Under the pieces are notes generated by a model, which was not told where the DNA came from, made no database searches, and saw only the letters and a program-made list of their open reading frames with translations. The translations under genes and the position numbers were made by a program. A DNA stretch of 19,116 nucleotides, taken from the NCBI GenBank assembly GCA_900551715.1, contig URXG01000046.1, forward strand, positions 1 through 19,116, given 5' to 3'. Below are positions 5,505-14,100 of the stretch, piece after piece; within the stretch, counting starts at the first letter, position 1, and the number at the start of each line of letters is the position of its first letter. The DNA is from an uncultured Blautia sp. GTDB taxonomy: Bacteria > Bacillota > Clostridia > Lachnospirales > Lachnospiraceae.

Positions 5505-7027
5505 TGAAAAAATCATCTGAACACAAGGAAAAAACCAGGAAATTTCATCCACTGAGAAGACAGATTGCAGCACTCTTTATAGGGTTGCTGCTTCTGTCAA
5601 TCTGTGCGATCACACTGATCAATGCCATGTTTCTGGAGCATTATTATATCAGCTGCAAAACAGAAGTTCTGAAAGAGGCAGTGGACAATCTGGAAAGTTT
5701 GGATATTACTACAGATTCCGATGGAAACTCTACCGCAGAAGTATCTGATGAGATCTACCGTAAATGTTCCGAGAATAATCTTACCTGGGTAGTGATTACA
5801 GAGGAAGGCCAGAGCATATGTTCTGTAGGAAGCAATGTAGATATGCTGGAAGCAAGGCTTCTTGGTTATGTATACAATCTGGACCAGAAAAAAGGTAAAA
5901 CCAAGATCCTGGTTCAAAAAGATACCTATGTGATCCAACAGGTCAGTGACCGATTTGCAGGAATGGAATATGTAGAAAGCTGGGGACAGCTGGAAGACGG
6001 ATGTTATTTCCTGATCCGTACACCTTTGGAGAGTATACGTGAAAGCGTATCTATTTCCAACAGTTTTTATTTATATGTAGGAATTGCGATCATTGCCATC
6101 AGTGGAATTCTGATCTGGATCGTTACCAAAAGAATCACCAAACCTATCAGTGAACTGACTCTTCTCTCTACCAAGATGAGTGAGCTGGATTTTGAAGCCA
6201 AGTACCAGAGCCATTCCGGTAACGAGATCGATGAACTGGGCGAAAACTTCAACCGTATGTCAGCTCAGCTGGAAAAAACCATCTCCGAGCTGAAATCTGC
6301 CAACAATGAGCTGCAGAAAGATATTGAGAATAAAGAACGGATCGATCAGATGAGACAGGAGTTTCTTAATAATGTGTCTCACGAACTGAAGACCCCCATC
6401 GCACTGGTACAGGGATATGCAGAGGGTCTGAAAGAAAATATTTCCGATGATCCGGAAAGCAGGGAATTTTACTGTGATGTGATTATGGACGAAGCATCCA
6501 AGATGAATAAACTTGTGAAAAATCTTCTGACCCTGAACCATCTGGAATCCGGCAGTGATGAAGTGACCATGGAACGGTTTGATATTGTAACCTTGATTAA
6601 AGGTGTCCTTCAGTCTATGGATATCATGATCCAGCAAAAAGAAGCAAAAGTAAGTTTTGCAGCGGAGGATACAGTCTATGTCTGGGCAGACGAATTCAAG
6701 ATTGAGGAAGTAGTTACCAACTATACCAGTAACGCTCTGAACCATCTGGCTGGAGATAAAGAAATCGAGATCCGGGTGCTTCCGGATGGAGACCGGGTAA
6801 AAGTTACAGTATTTAATACTGGACAGCCGATTCCGGAAGCAGATCTGCCGAAACTCTGGAACAAGTTCTACAAAGTAGACAAAGCAAGGACCAGAGAATA
6901 TGGAGGCAGCGGTATTGGGCTTTCCATTGTAAAAGCTATTATGGAAGGGCTTCACCAGGAATATGGAGTACAGAATTATGACAATGGTGTGGAATTTTGG
7001 TTTACCCTGGACAGGAAAAATGATTAA
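5504..7027 (+). CDS. Membrane sensor histidine kinase with HAMP domain
   Basis: Product is 507 aa. Membrane helix 1 is about residues 21-43, followed by an extracytoplasmic sensing region of about 140 residues (44-187), membrane helix 2 at about 188-208, a HAMP linker (about 208-262), a coiled coil (about 255-283), the HisKA domain with F-L-N-N-V-S-H293-E-L-K-T-P, and an HATPase domain with N-box N410-A-L-N-H and G-box GGSGIGLS. This is the ordinary class I design: it autophosphorylates on H293 and passes phosphate to the neighbouring regulator's D55. The extracellular region shows no recognisable ligand-binding domain; it contains C51, C88, C106 and C167, and its signal is unknown. The gene starts on the last base of the regulator's stop codon. 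A terminator follows at 7074-7112. Confidence 0.95.
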   Translation: MKKSSEHKEKTRKFHPLRRQIAALFIGLLLLSICAITLINAMFLEHYYISCKTEVLKEAVDNLESLDITTDSDGNSTAEVSDEIYRKCSENNLTWVVITEEGQSICSVGSNVDMLEARLLGYVYNLDQKKGKTKILVQKDTYVIQQVSDRFAGMEYVESWGQLEDGCYFLIRTPLESIRESVSISNSFYLYVGIAIIAISGILIWIVTKRITKPISELTLLSTKMSELDFEAKYQSHSGNEIDELGENFNRMSAQLEKTISELKSANNELQKDIENKERIDQMRQEFLNNVSHELKTPIALVQGYAEGLKENISDDPESREFYCDVIMDEASKMNKLVKNLLTLNHLESGSDEVTMERFDIVTLIKGVLQSMDIMIQQKEAKVSFAAEDTVYVWADEFKIEEVVTNYTSNALNHLAGDKEIEIRVLPDGDRVKVTVFNTGQPIPEADLPKLWNKFYKVDKARTREYGGSGIGLSIVKAIMEGLHQEYGVQNYDNGVEFWFTLDRKND

Positions 7028-7073
7028 AATCAACAACAACCTACTATTATAGAAAGAAAATATAAATAAAAGA

Positions 7074-7112
7074 GACAGATGTAAAGAAACTGCTTTGCAT
7101 CTGCCTTTTTTT
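7074..7112 (+). terminator. Terminator after the two-component system
   Basis: GACAGATGTAAAG (7074-7086) pairs with CTTTGCATCTGCC (7093-7105), with one mismatch and one G-U pair, and is followed by seven T. It ends the two-component operon. Confidence 0.8.
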
Positions 7113-7116
7113 GGAG

Positions 7117-7122
7117 TATACT
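7117..7122 (+). promoter_or_regulatory. Possible -10 of the hisH promoter
   Basis: TATACT matches the -10 consensus at 5 of 6. The best -35 at 17-bp spacing, TTTGCA (7094-7099), lies inside the upstream terminator stem, so the assignment is weak. A promoter is expected here because a terminator precedes the operon. Confidence 0.3.
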
Positions 7123-7183
7123 AAAATATGGAAAAATGTTGAAAAAGATAAAAAAGATAAAACAGACAGGATGTGAGACACAA

Positions 7184-7804
7184 ATGATCGCAATTATTGA
7201 TTATGATGCAGGTAACATCAAAAGTGTGGAAAAAGCTCTTGCCTATCTTGGTGAGGAAGCAGTAGTATCCAGAAATCCGGAAGTGATTCTGAAAGCAGAT
7301 AAAGTGATTCTTCCAGGGGTTGGAAGTTTTGGACAGGCTATGGAGAATCTTCACAGATATGGGCTTGTTCCGGTGATCAGAGAACTGGCAGATAACCATA
7401 CACCATTTCTTGGGATCTGCCTGGGACTGCAGTTGCTTTTTGAAAGCAGTGAAGAGACACCGGGAGTAGAAGGCCTTGGAATTCTGAAAGGTAAGATCTT
7501 GCGGATACCGCCGGCAGAAGGGCTTAAGATTCCACATATGGGATGGAATTCCCTTCATCTTCAGAATAACGGCAGACTTTTTAAAGACATTCCGGAAGAA
7601 ACTTATGTTTATTTTGTGCATTCCTATTATCTTCAGGCAGAAGATCCGCAAACTGTAAAGGCAACTACTCAGTACAGTACGACGATCCATGCTTCTGTGG
7701 AGAAGGATAATGTGTTTGCCTGCCAGTTCCATCCGGAAAAGAGCAGCCGGTTTGGTCTTAAGATCCTTGAGAATTTTGCAAAACTGGAAAAGGAGGGGAA
7801 CTGA
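7184..7804 (+). CDS. hisH: Imidazole glycerol phosphate synthase, glutaminase subunit HisH
   Basis: Product is 206 aa. HisH releases ammonia from glutamine and channels it into HisF to make imidazole glycerol phosphate and AICAR in histidine synthesis. The class I glutamine amidotransferase triad is visible: C79 in G-I-C-L-G-L-Q, and H183 and E185 in F-H-P-E. The start at 7184 gives the conserved N-terminus M-I-A-I-I-D-Y-D-A-G-N, but its ribosome binding site is weak (AGG at 7168-7170 and GTGAG near 7173). An in-frame ATG at 7136 would add 16 lysine-rich residues not expected in the family, and it lacks a good site too. hisF follows after one base. No other histidine genes are in the window. 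Confidence 0.95.
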   Translation: MIAIIDYDAGNIKSVEKALAYLGEEAVVSRNPEVILKADKVILPGVGSFGQAMENLHRYGLVPVIRELADNHTPFLGICLGLQLLFESSEETPGVEGLGILKGKILRIPPAEGLKIPHMGWNSLHLQNNGRLFKDIPEETYVYFVHSYYLQAEDPQTVKATTQYSTTIHASVEKDNVFACQFHPEKSSRFGLKILENFAKLEKEGN

Positions 7805-7805
7805 G

Positions 7806-8564
7806 ATGTTTACAAAAAGAATCATTCCCTGTCTGGATGTAAATAAAGGTCGGGTAGTAAAAGGTGTCAATTTTGTAGATTTGAAAGACGCAGGAGATCC
7901 GGTAGAAATCGCCAAAGCATATGATGCAGCAGGAGCAGACGAGTTGGTTTTTCTGGATATCACAGCTTCCTGTGAGGAACGGGATACGGTAGTAGATATG
8001 GTACGCAAAGTAGCGGCCAATGTATTTATTCCGTTTACAGTAGGCGGCGGTATCCGCACAGTGGAAGATTTTAAGAAACTTCTTCGTGAAGGCGCAGATA
8101 AAATCTCTGTGAATTCCGCAGCTATTGACCGTCCGGAACTGATCACGGAAGCTGCTGACAAGTTTGGCAGTCAGTGTGTGGTAGTAGCAATAGATGCCAA
8201 GAGCAGGGAAGATGGTGGCTGGAATATCTACAAACATGGCGGACGACTGGATACAGGTATTGATGCAGTAGAATGGGCGAAGAAAGTAGAAGCACTTGGT
8301 GCAGGAGAGATCCTTCTGACCAGTATGGACTGCGACGGAACCAAGGCAGGCTATGATATAGAGCTTACCAGAGCCATTGCAGATGCAGTTTCCATACCTG
8401 TGATCGCTTCCGGTGGTGCAGGTACACTGGAGCATTTTTATGATGCCCTTACAGAAGGTGGTGCAGATGCAGCACTGGCAGCATCTCTGTTCCACTATAA
8501 AGAACTTGAGATCATGGAAGTAAAAGATTATCTTGCGGGCAGGGGGATTTCTGTCCGTAGATAA
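7806..8564 (+). CDS. hisF: Imidazole glycerol phosphate synthase, cyclase subunit HisF
   Basis: Product is 252 aa, the normal HisF length. It is a TIM barrel that condenses ammonia from HisH with PRFAR to give imidazole glycerol phosphate and AICAR. The catalytic aspartates are present: D11 in I-I-P-C-L-D and D130 in V-A-I-D. Phosphate-binding loops are visible at V-G-G-G-I-R and A-S-G-G-A-G-T. The start at 7806 is fixed by AGGAGGGG (7791-7798) 7 nt upstream and by the conserved M-F-T-K-R-I-I-P-C-L; longer upstream frame starts lie within hisH. The one-base gap to hisH implies coupled translation, as suits a 1:1 complex. Confidence 0.97.
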   Translation: MFTKRIIPCLDVNKGRVVKGVNFVDLKDAGDPVEIAKAYDAAGADELVFLDITASCEERDTVVDMVRKVAANVFIPFTVGGGIRTVEDFKKLLREGADKISVNSAAIDRPELITEAADKFGSQCVVVAIDAKSREDGGWNIYKHGGRLDTGIDAVEWAKKVEALGAGEILLTSMDCDGTKAGYDIELTRAIADAVSIPVIASGGAGTLEHFYDALTEGGADAALAASLFHYKELEIMEVKDYLAGRGISVRR

Positions 8565-8583
8565 GAAAGGAGAACAAAAGATT

Positions 8584-9276
8584 ATGGCTCCTTTGTCAGG
8601 AGAGTGGCTGGAAGCTCTGAAAGGAGAATTTCATCAGCCTTATTATTCAAAATTATATAAGACGGTTATGGAGGAATATCATACCCATAAGATTTTTCCA
8701 CCGGCAGAAGACATGTTCAATGCATTTCATTTTACGCCTTTAAGTGAAGTAAAGGTTGTGATCCTTGGGCAGGATCCTTATCATAATGACGGGCAGGCTC
8801 ATGGGTTGTGTTTTTCTGTAAAGAAAGATGTGGAGATCCCGCCGTCTCTGGTCAATATTTATCAGGAGCTTCATGATGATCTGGGGTGTTATATCCCAGA
8901 TAACGGATATCTGGAAAAATGGGCAAGACAGGGAGTGCTTCTTCTGAACACTGTACTTACTGTACGTGCTCATCAGGCAAATTCCCACAGAGGGATCGGC
9001 TGGGAACAATTTACAGATGCTGCCATCCGTATCTTGAATGAACAGGACCGTCCCATTGTTTTTTTGCTCTGGGGCAGACCTGCACAGATGAAAAAATCTA
9101 TGCTGAACAATCCGAAACATCTGATTTTGGAAGCTCCGCATCCAAGTCCTCTTTCTGCTTACAGAGGTTTTTTTGGATGCAGACATTTCAGCAGGACCAA
9201 TGAATTTCTTATAAAGAATGGTCTTGAGCCAATTGACTGGCAGATTGAGAATAAACAACAGGAACAGGGAGCATAG
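8584..9276 (+). CDS. ung: Uracil-DNA glycosylase (family 1)
   Basis: Product is 230 aa. It removes uracil from DNA, arising from cytosine deamination or dUTP use, and starts base-excision repair. The water-activating motif G-Q-D64-P-Y-H and the DNA-intercalation motif H186-P-S-P-L-S are present, with the uracil-binding G-L-C-F-S after the first motif. The ATG at 8584 is chosen over the upstream frame because AAAGGAG (8566-8572) precedes it by 11 nt and the upstream part overlaps hisF. It lies 19 nt after hisF and 7 nt before the flippase gene, so it is probably in the same operon although the functions are unrelated. Confidence 0.97.
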   Translation: MAPLSGEWLEALKGEFHQPYYSKLYKTVMEEYHTHKIFPPAEDMFNAFHFTPLSEVKVVILGQDPYHNDGQAHGLCFSVKKDVEIPPSLVNIYQELHDDLGCYIPDNGYLEKWARQGVLLLNTVLTVRAHQANSHRGIGWEQFTDAAIRILNEQDRPIVFLLWGRPAQMKKSMLNNPKHLILEAPHPSPLSAYRGFFGCRHFSRTNEFLIKNGLEPIDWQIENKQQEQGA

Positions 9277-9283
9277 TATATTT

Positions 9284-10900
9284 ATGAACAAAAAGAACAA
9301 CCTTGTAAAAAACGCTTCTTTTTTGATGGTTGCGGCTATGATATCCAAGGTCATCGGTCTGTTGTACAAGAGCCCTCTTTCCTCTATTGTAGGAAATATG
9401 GGTATGGGTTATATCAGCCTTGCCCAGAATGCTTACATGATCCTTCTGATGATTGCTTCTTTCAGCATTCCACAGGCAGTATCTAAGCTGATTTCAGAGA
9501 GAATTGCACTGAAAGATTACAAGAATGCCCAGAAGATTTTCCGGGGTTCTCTGATTTACGCAGCAGTCGTTGGGGGCATTGTAGCGTTGGTATGTCTCTT
9601 TGGAGCACATATCATTATTCCAAGTAACCAGCCTAATGCAGTGCTGGCACTGCAGATTCTTTCACCTACCATTTTTCTTTCCGGTATCCTTGGTGTTTAC
9701 AGAGGATATTTTCAGGCTTACCGAAATATGATGCCTACTTCTATCTCCCAGATTCTGGAGCAGATCTTTAATGCAGCAGTAAGTCTTATTGCTGCCTGGA
9801 TGTTCATCAGATACTTTGCAGATGGTACAGATGGAAGTGTGGCAAAATGGGGGGCTGCCGGATCTACAGTAGGTACCACAGCAGGAGTAGTGATTGCACT
9901 TCTGTTTATGTTGATGGTATATGGCGTTAACCGCAAAGCCATTAAGAGAAGAGTAGCAAAAGACCGAACCCACAGAGAAGAGTCCTATGGCGAGATCCTG
10001 AGACTGATCATTCTGATCGTTTCGCCGATTATTCTCAGCTCTTTTATTTACAATATCAACGGATATTTAAATGGTGTACTTTATTCAGAAATCATGGGTA
10101 AACATGGCATGGACGCAGATACTATCAGTATGATGTATGCAGAATATGCCACTTACTTTATGAGTATCATCAATATCCCACTGACTTTGTCCAGTGCGGC
10201 ACCTACATCCATGATTCCGGAAGTTTCTGCTCTTTATGCCACAGGGGATATCCGTGAAACAAGGAAAAGAATCGATCAGACAGTACAGTTATCTATGTTT
10301 ATTTCCATTCCATGTGCAGTAGGACTGGCTACACTTTCACAGCCAATTGTATCGTTGCTGTTTGGCGGAACAAACGGTGTGGCAGGCAGGCTTCTGATGC
10401 TTGGATCTTTTACCATTCTTCTTAATGGAATGTCCAATATTTCCAATGGCGTCCTTCAGGGAATCGGTAAACCAAAGATTCCTATGTTTACTGCTGCAGT
10501 AGCACTTGTGGTAGATGTGGTGGCAGTAGTCCTTCTTCTGATGTTTACCGATTTGGGAATATATGCCCTTCTGGTGGCAATGATCATCTATGCAGTTGTG
10601 GTATGCGTAATGAATGATTTCTTTATGAAAAAATATCTGAAGTATAAGAATCCATGGAAGACTGCCTATGTAAGCCCACTGATCGCATCTGTAGTTATGT
10701 GTGCAGTGGCAGGTGGTGTTTATTATGGCCTTTATTTCCTGATTCATTCCAATGTGATCTGTCTGGGACTGGCTGTGATCCTGGCAGCAGCAGCTTATTT
10801 CCTTGTCTATATCATAGTAGACAAAACAGCGGCAGAGCGTCTTTCCAGAATGCCGGGAGGTTCTTACCTTGTCCGTATTGCAGACAAAATACACAGATAA
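9284..10900 (+). CDS. MOP-superfamily flippase (SpoVB/YtgP/MurJ-like polysaccharide transporter)
   Basis: Product is 538 aa, predicted to be a polytopic membrane protein with about 14 hydrophobic segments. Family members flip undecaprenyl-linked precursors (lipid II or polysaccharide units) across the cytoplasmic membrane; in Bacillus the relatives are SpoVB and YtgP. The N-terminal segment (ASFLMVAAMISKVIGLLYK), the Y-R-G-Y-F-Q-A stretch near residue 145-155 and the P-x-S-I-S-Q-I-x-E-Q after it are typical of the Firmicutes SpoVB/YtgP branch. The start at 9284 follows ung by 7 nt, with GGGAG (9267-9271) 12 nt upstream. The exact substrate cannot be decided, because cell-wall, sporulation and exopolysaccharide flippases all look alike. 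Confidence 0.85.
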   Translation: MNKKNNLVKNASFLMVAAMISKVIGLLYKSPLSSIVGNMGMGYISLAQNAYMILLMIASFSIPQAVSKLISERIALKDYKNAQKIFRGSLIYAAVVGGIVALVCLFGAHIIIPSNQPNAVLALQILSPTIFLSGILGVYRGYFQAYRNMMPTSISQILEQIFNAAVSLIAAWMFIRYFADGTDGSVAKWGAAGSTVGTTAGVVIALLFMLMVYGVNRKAIKRRVAKDRTHREESYGEILRLIILIVSPIILSSFIYNINGYLNGVLYSEIMGKHGMDADTISMMYAEYATYFMSIINIPLTLSSAAPTSMIPEVSALYATGDIRETRKRIDQTVQLSMFISIPCAVGLATLSQPIVSLLFGGTNGVAGRLLMLGSFTILLNGMSNISNGVLQGIGKPKIPMFTAAVALVVDVVAVVLLLMFTDLGIYALLVAMIIYAVVVCVMNDFFMKKYLKYKNPWKTAYVSPLIASVVMCAVAGGVYYGLYFLIHSNVICLGLAVILAAAAYFLVYIIVDKTAAERLSRMPGGSYLVRIADKIHR

Positions 10901-10910
10901 TAAAAGTATG

Positions 10911-10950
10911 AGAACATTTTGGAGAATTTTACTCCGAAATGTTCTTTTTT
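10911..10950 (+). terminator. Terminator of the hisH-hisF-ung-flippase operon
   Basis: AGAACATTTTGGAG (10911-10924) pairs with CTCCGAAATGTTCT (10932-10945) over 14 bp, with one T-G wobble, followed by a T-run. Confidence 0.9.
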
Positions 10951-10995
10951 GATAGGCAGGGAAAAATATTAGTAACAGATTGCGAAAGTTGGTGA

Positions 10996-11024
10996 TTGTC
11001 ATTTTAAAAACTTTGTCGTATAAT
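10996..11024 (+). promoter_or_regulatory. Promoter of the giant activase gene
   Basis: TTGTCA (10996-11001, 5/6) and perfect TATAAT (11019-11024) are separated by 17 bp, the best-matched promoter in the window. Transcription would start near 11031, leaving a leader of about 93 nt. Confidence 0.7.
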
Positions 11025-11123
11025 GTTACGGAATTCGATTTTGAGATTCACATTAAATAAGAAGAAACACGATTAATTTATCTGTTATATACAGTCAACT
11101 ATGAGGAGGTCGAAATACTTTAT

Positions 11124-14100
11124 ATGAATACATATACATTGGGAATTGATATCGGATCTACTACTGTAAAGATTGCGATTCTTGATGAAAACGAAAAACT
11201 TCTGTTTGCAGATTATGAACGTCATTTTGCAAACATTCAGGAAACACTGGCTGATCTTCTGGAAAAAGCACATGGACAGCTGGGAGAAATGGATCTCTGT
11301 CCTGTGATCACAGGTTCCGGTGGTTTGACTCTGGCGAATCATCTGGAGATTCCTTTTGTACAGGAAGTGATAGCAGTATCTACTTCCCTTCAGAAGATGG
11401 CTCCTCAGACAGATGTTGCCATCGAGTTGGGCGGTGAAGATGCTAAGATCATCTATTTTGAAGGGGGAAATATCGAACAGCGAATGAATGGTATCTGTGC
11501 TGGTGGTACAGGTTCTTTCATTGACCAGATGGCGTCCCTTCTTCAGACAGATGCCACAGGGCTGAACGAATATGCAAAGAATTATAAAGCGCTTTACCCT
11601 ATTGCAGCCAGATGTGGCGTTTTTGCAAAAACAGATATCCAGCCACTGATCAATGAAGGTGCTACAAAAGAAGATCTTTCTGCTTCTATTTTCCAGGCAG
11701 TAGTGAACCAGACTATTTCAGGTCTTGCCTGTGGTAAACCTATCAGAGGTCATGTGGCATTCCTTGGTGGACCGCTTCATTTCCTTTCCGAACTTAAGGC
11801 TGCGTTTGTCCGTACTTTGAAGCTGGATGAGGAACATACCATTGCACCGGAGAATTCTCATCTTTTTGCAGCCATCGGATCTGCACTGAATTCCAAGAAA
11901 GAAACTTCTGTTTCTCTTCTGGAACTGAAAGACAAACTTCGTAATTCTATTAAACTGGAGTTTGAAGTAGAGCGTATGGAGCCGTTGTTTGCCACAGAAG
12001 AAGATTATAAAGCGTTTGATAAAAGACAGTCTTCCTACAGGGTAAAAACAGGAGATCTGGCTTCCTATAAAGGAAACTGCTATCTTGGCATTGATGCAGG
12101 TTCCACCACCACCAAGACTGCACTGGTTGGAGAAGATGGCAGTCTTCTGTATTCTTTCTACAGTAATAATAACGGAAGTCCCCTGAAAACAGCAATCCGT
12201 TCGATCCAGGAGATTTATTCCCGGTTACCGGAAGGGGCAAAGATTGCCTATGCATGTTCCACAGGTTATGGAGAAGCACTGATCAAGGCAGCACTTCTTT
12301 TGGATGAGGGAGAAGTAGAAACGGTTTCCCATTATTATGCAGCAGCATTTTTTGATCCGGAAGTAGACTGTATCCTGGATATTGGCGGCCAGGATATGAA
12401 ATGTATCAAGATCAAAAACCAGACTGTAGACAGTGTACAGCTGAATGAAGCCTGCTCATCCGGTTGCGGTTCCTTTATTGAGACATTTGCCAAATCTCTG
12501 AATTACAGTGTCCAGGATTTTGCAAAGGAAGCTCTTTTTGCACAGCATCCTATTGACCTTGGAACACGGTGCACTGTATTTATGAACTCCAAGGTAAAGC
12601 AGGCACAGAAAGAGGGGGCAGAAGTTTCAGATATTTCTGCAGGTCTTGCATATTCTGTTATCAAAAACGCACTTTACAAAGTTATCAAAGTTTCTGATGC
12701 TACAGAACTTGGCAAACATATCGTAGTACAGGGTGGCACTTTCTATAATGACGCAGTTCTCCGCAGCTTTGAAAAGATTGCCAACTGTGAAGCCATCCGT
12801 CCGGATATTGCCGGTATCATGGGTGCGTTTGGTGCAGCACTGATCGCCAGAGAACGTTATGAAGAGGGCAGGGAAACTACTATGCTCTCTATCGACAAGA
12901 TCAATGAACTGAAATACACTACTTCCATGGCAAATTGTCGTGGATGTACCAATAACTGCCGTCTTACCATCAACAAGTTTACAGGTGGACGTCAGTTTAT
13001 CAGTGGTAATCGCTGCGAACGTGGAATCGGTAAAGAAAAGAACAAAGATCATGTTCCAAACCTTTTTGAATATAAATACAAACGACTGTTTTCCTATGAG
13101 CCTTTAAGTGCAGACAAGGCTACCAGAGGCCAGGTGGGTATTCCAAGAGTCCTGAACATGTTTGAGAATTATCCTTTCTGGTATACATTTTTTACGCAGC
13201 TGAAATATGAAGTGGTCCTTTCACCTACTTCCAACAGAAAGATCTACGAACTGGGTATTGAATCCATTCCAAGTGAATCGGAATGTTATCCGGCAAAACT
13301 GGCACATGGACATATCAGCTGGCTACTGAAGAAAGGTATAAAATTTATTTTCTACCCATGTATCCCTTATGAGAGAAACGAATTTCCGGATGCAGTAAAC
13401 CATTATAACTGTCCTATCGTTACCTCCTATGCGGAAAATATCAAAAATAACGTGGATGAACTTCGTGACCCGGAGATCACCTTTATGAATCCTTTCCTTG
13501 CATTTACCACAGAGGCAGTTCTTACAGACCGTCTGGTACAGGTGTTTAAGGATATTCCGGCAGAAGAAGTAAAGGCAGCAGCACATGCAGCATGGGAAGA
13601 ACTGGCACAGGCACGTAAAGATGTGGAGAAAAAAGGTGAAGAGACACTTGCTTATCTGAAAGAAACAGGCAGAAGAGGTATTGTCCTTGCAGGACGTCCA
13701 TACCATATTGATCCGGAAATCCATCATGGTATCCCGGATCTGATCAACAGTTATGGTATTGCAGTCCTTACCGAGGACTCTGTCAGTCACCTGGGACATG
13801 TGGAGCGTCCTATTCGTGTCAATGACCAGTGGATGTATCACTCTCGTCTCTATGCGGCAGCTAACTTTGTAAAGACTCAGGATAATCTGGATCTGATCCA
13901 GCTGAACTCATTTGGATGCGGTCTGGACGCAGTAACTACAGATGAGGTATATGAGATCCTGGATGGAAGTGGCAAGATTTATACCTGTCTGAAGATCGAT
14001 GAAGTAAATAACCTGGGTGCAGCACGTATTCGTGTACGTTCTCTTCTGGCTGCACTTCGTGCAAAAGATGCACAGAACAAAAAACGTGAGATTAGATCGG

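Noticed and set aside
6260..7039. Open frame of 259 aa on the - strand opposite the histidine kinase
   Set aside because: The + strand kinase has all its catalytic motifs; the reverse frame resembles nothing and begins beyond the kinase stop.
7121..8161. Long open frame (346 aa) on the - strand opposite hisH and hisF
   Set aside because: It overlaps two well-recognised enzymes on the + strand, has no family-like motifs, and is a by-product of codon bias.
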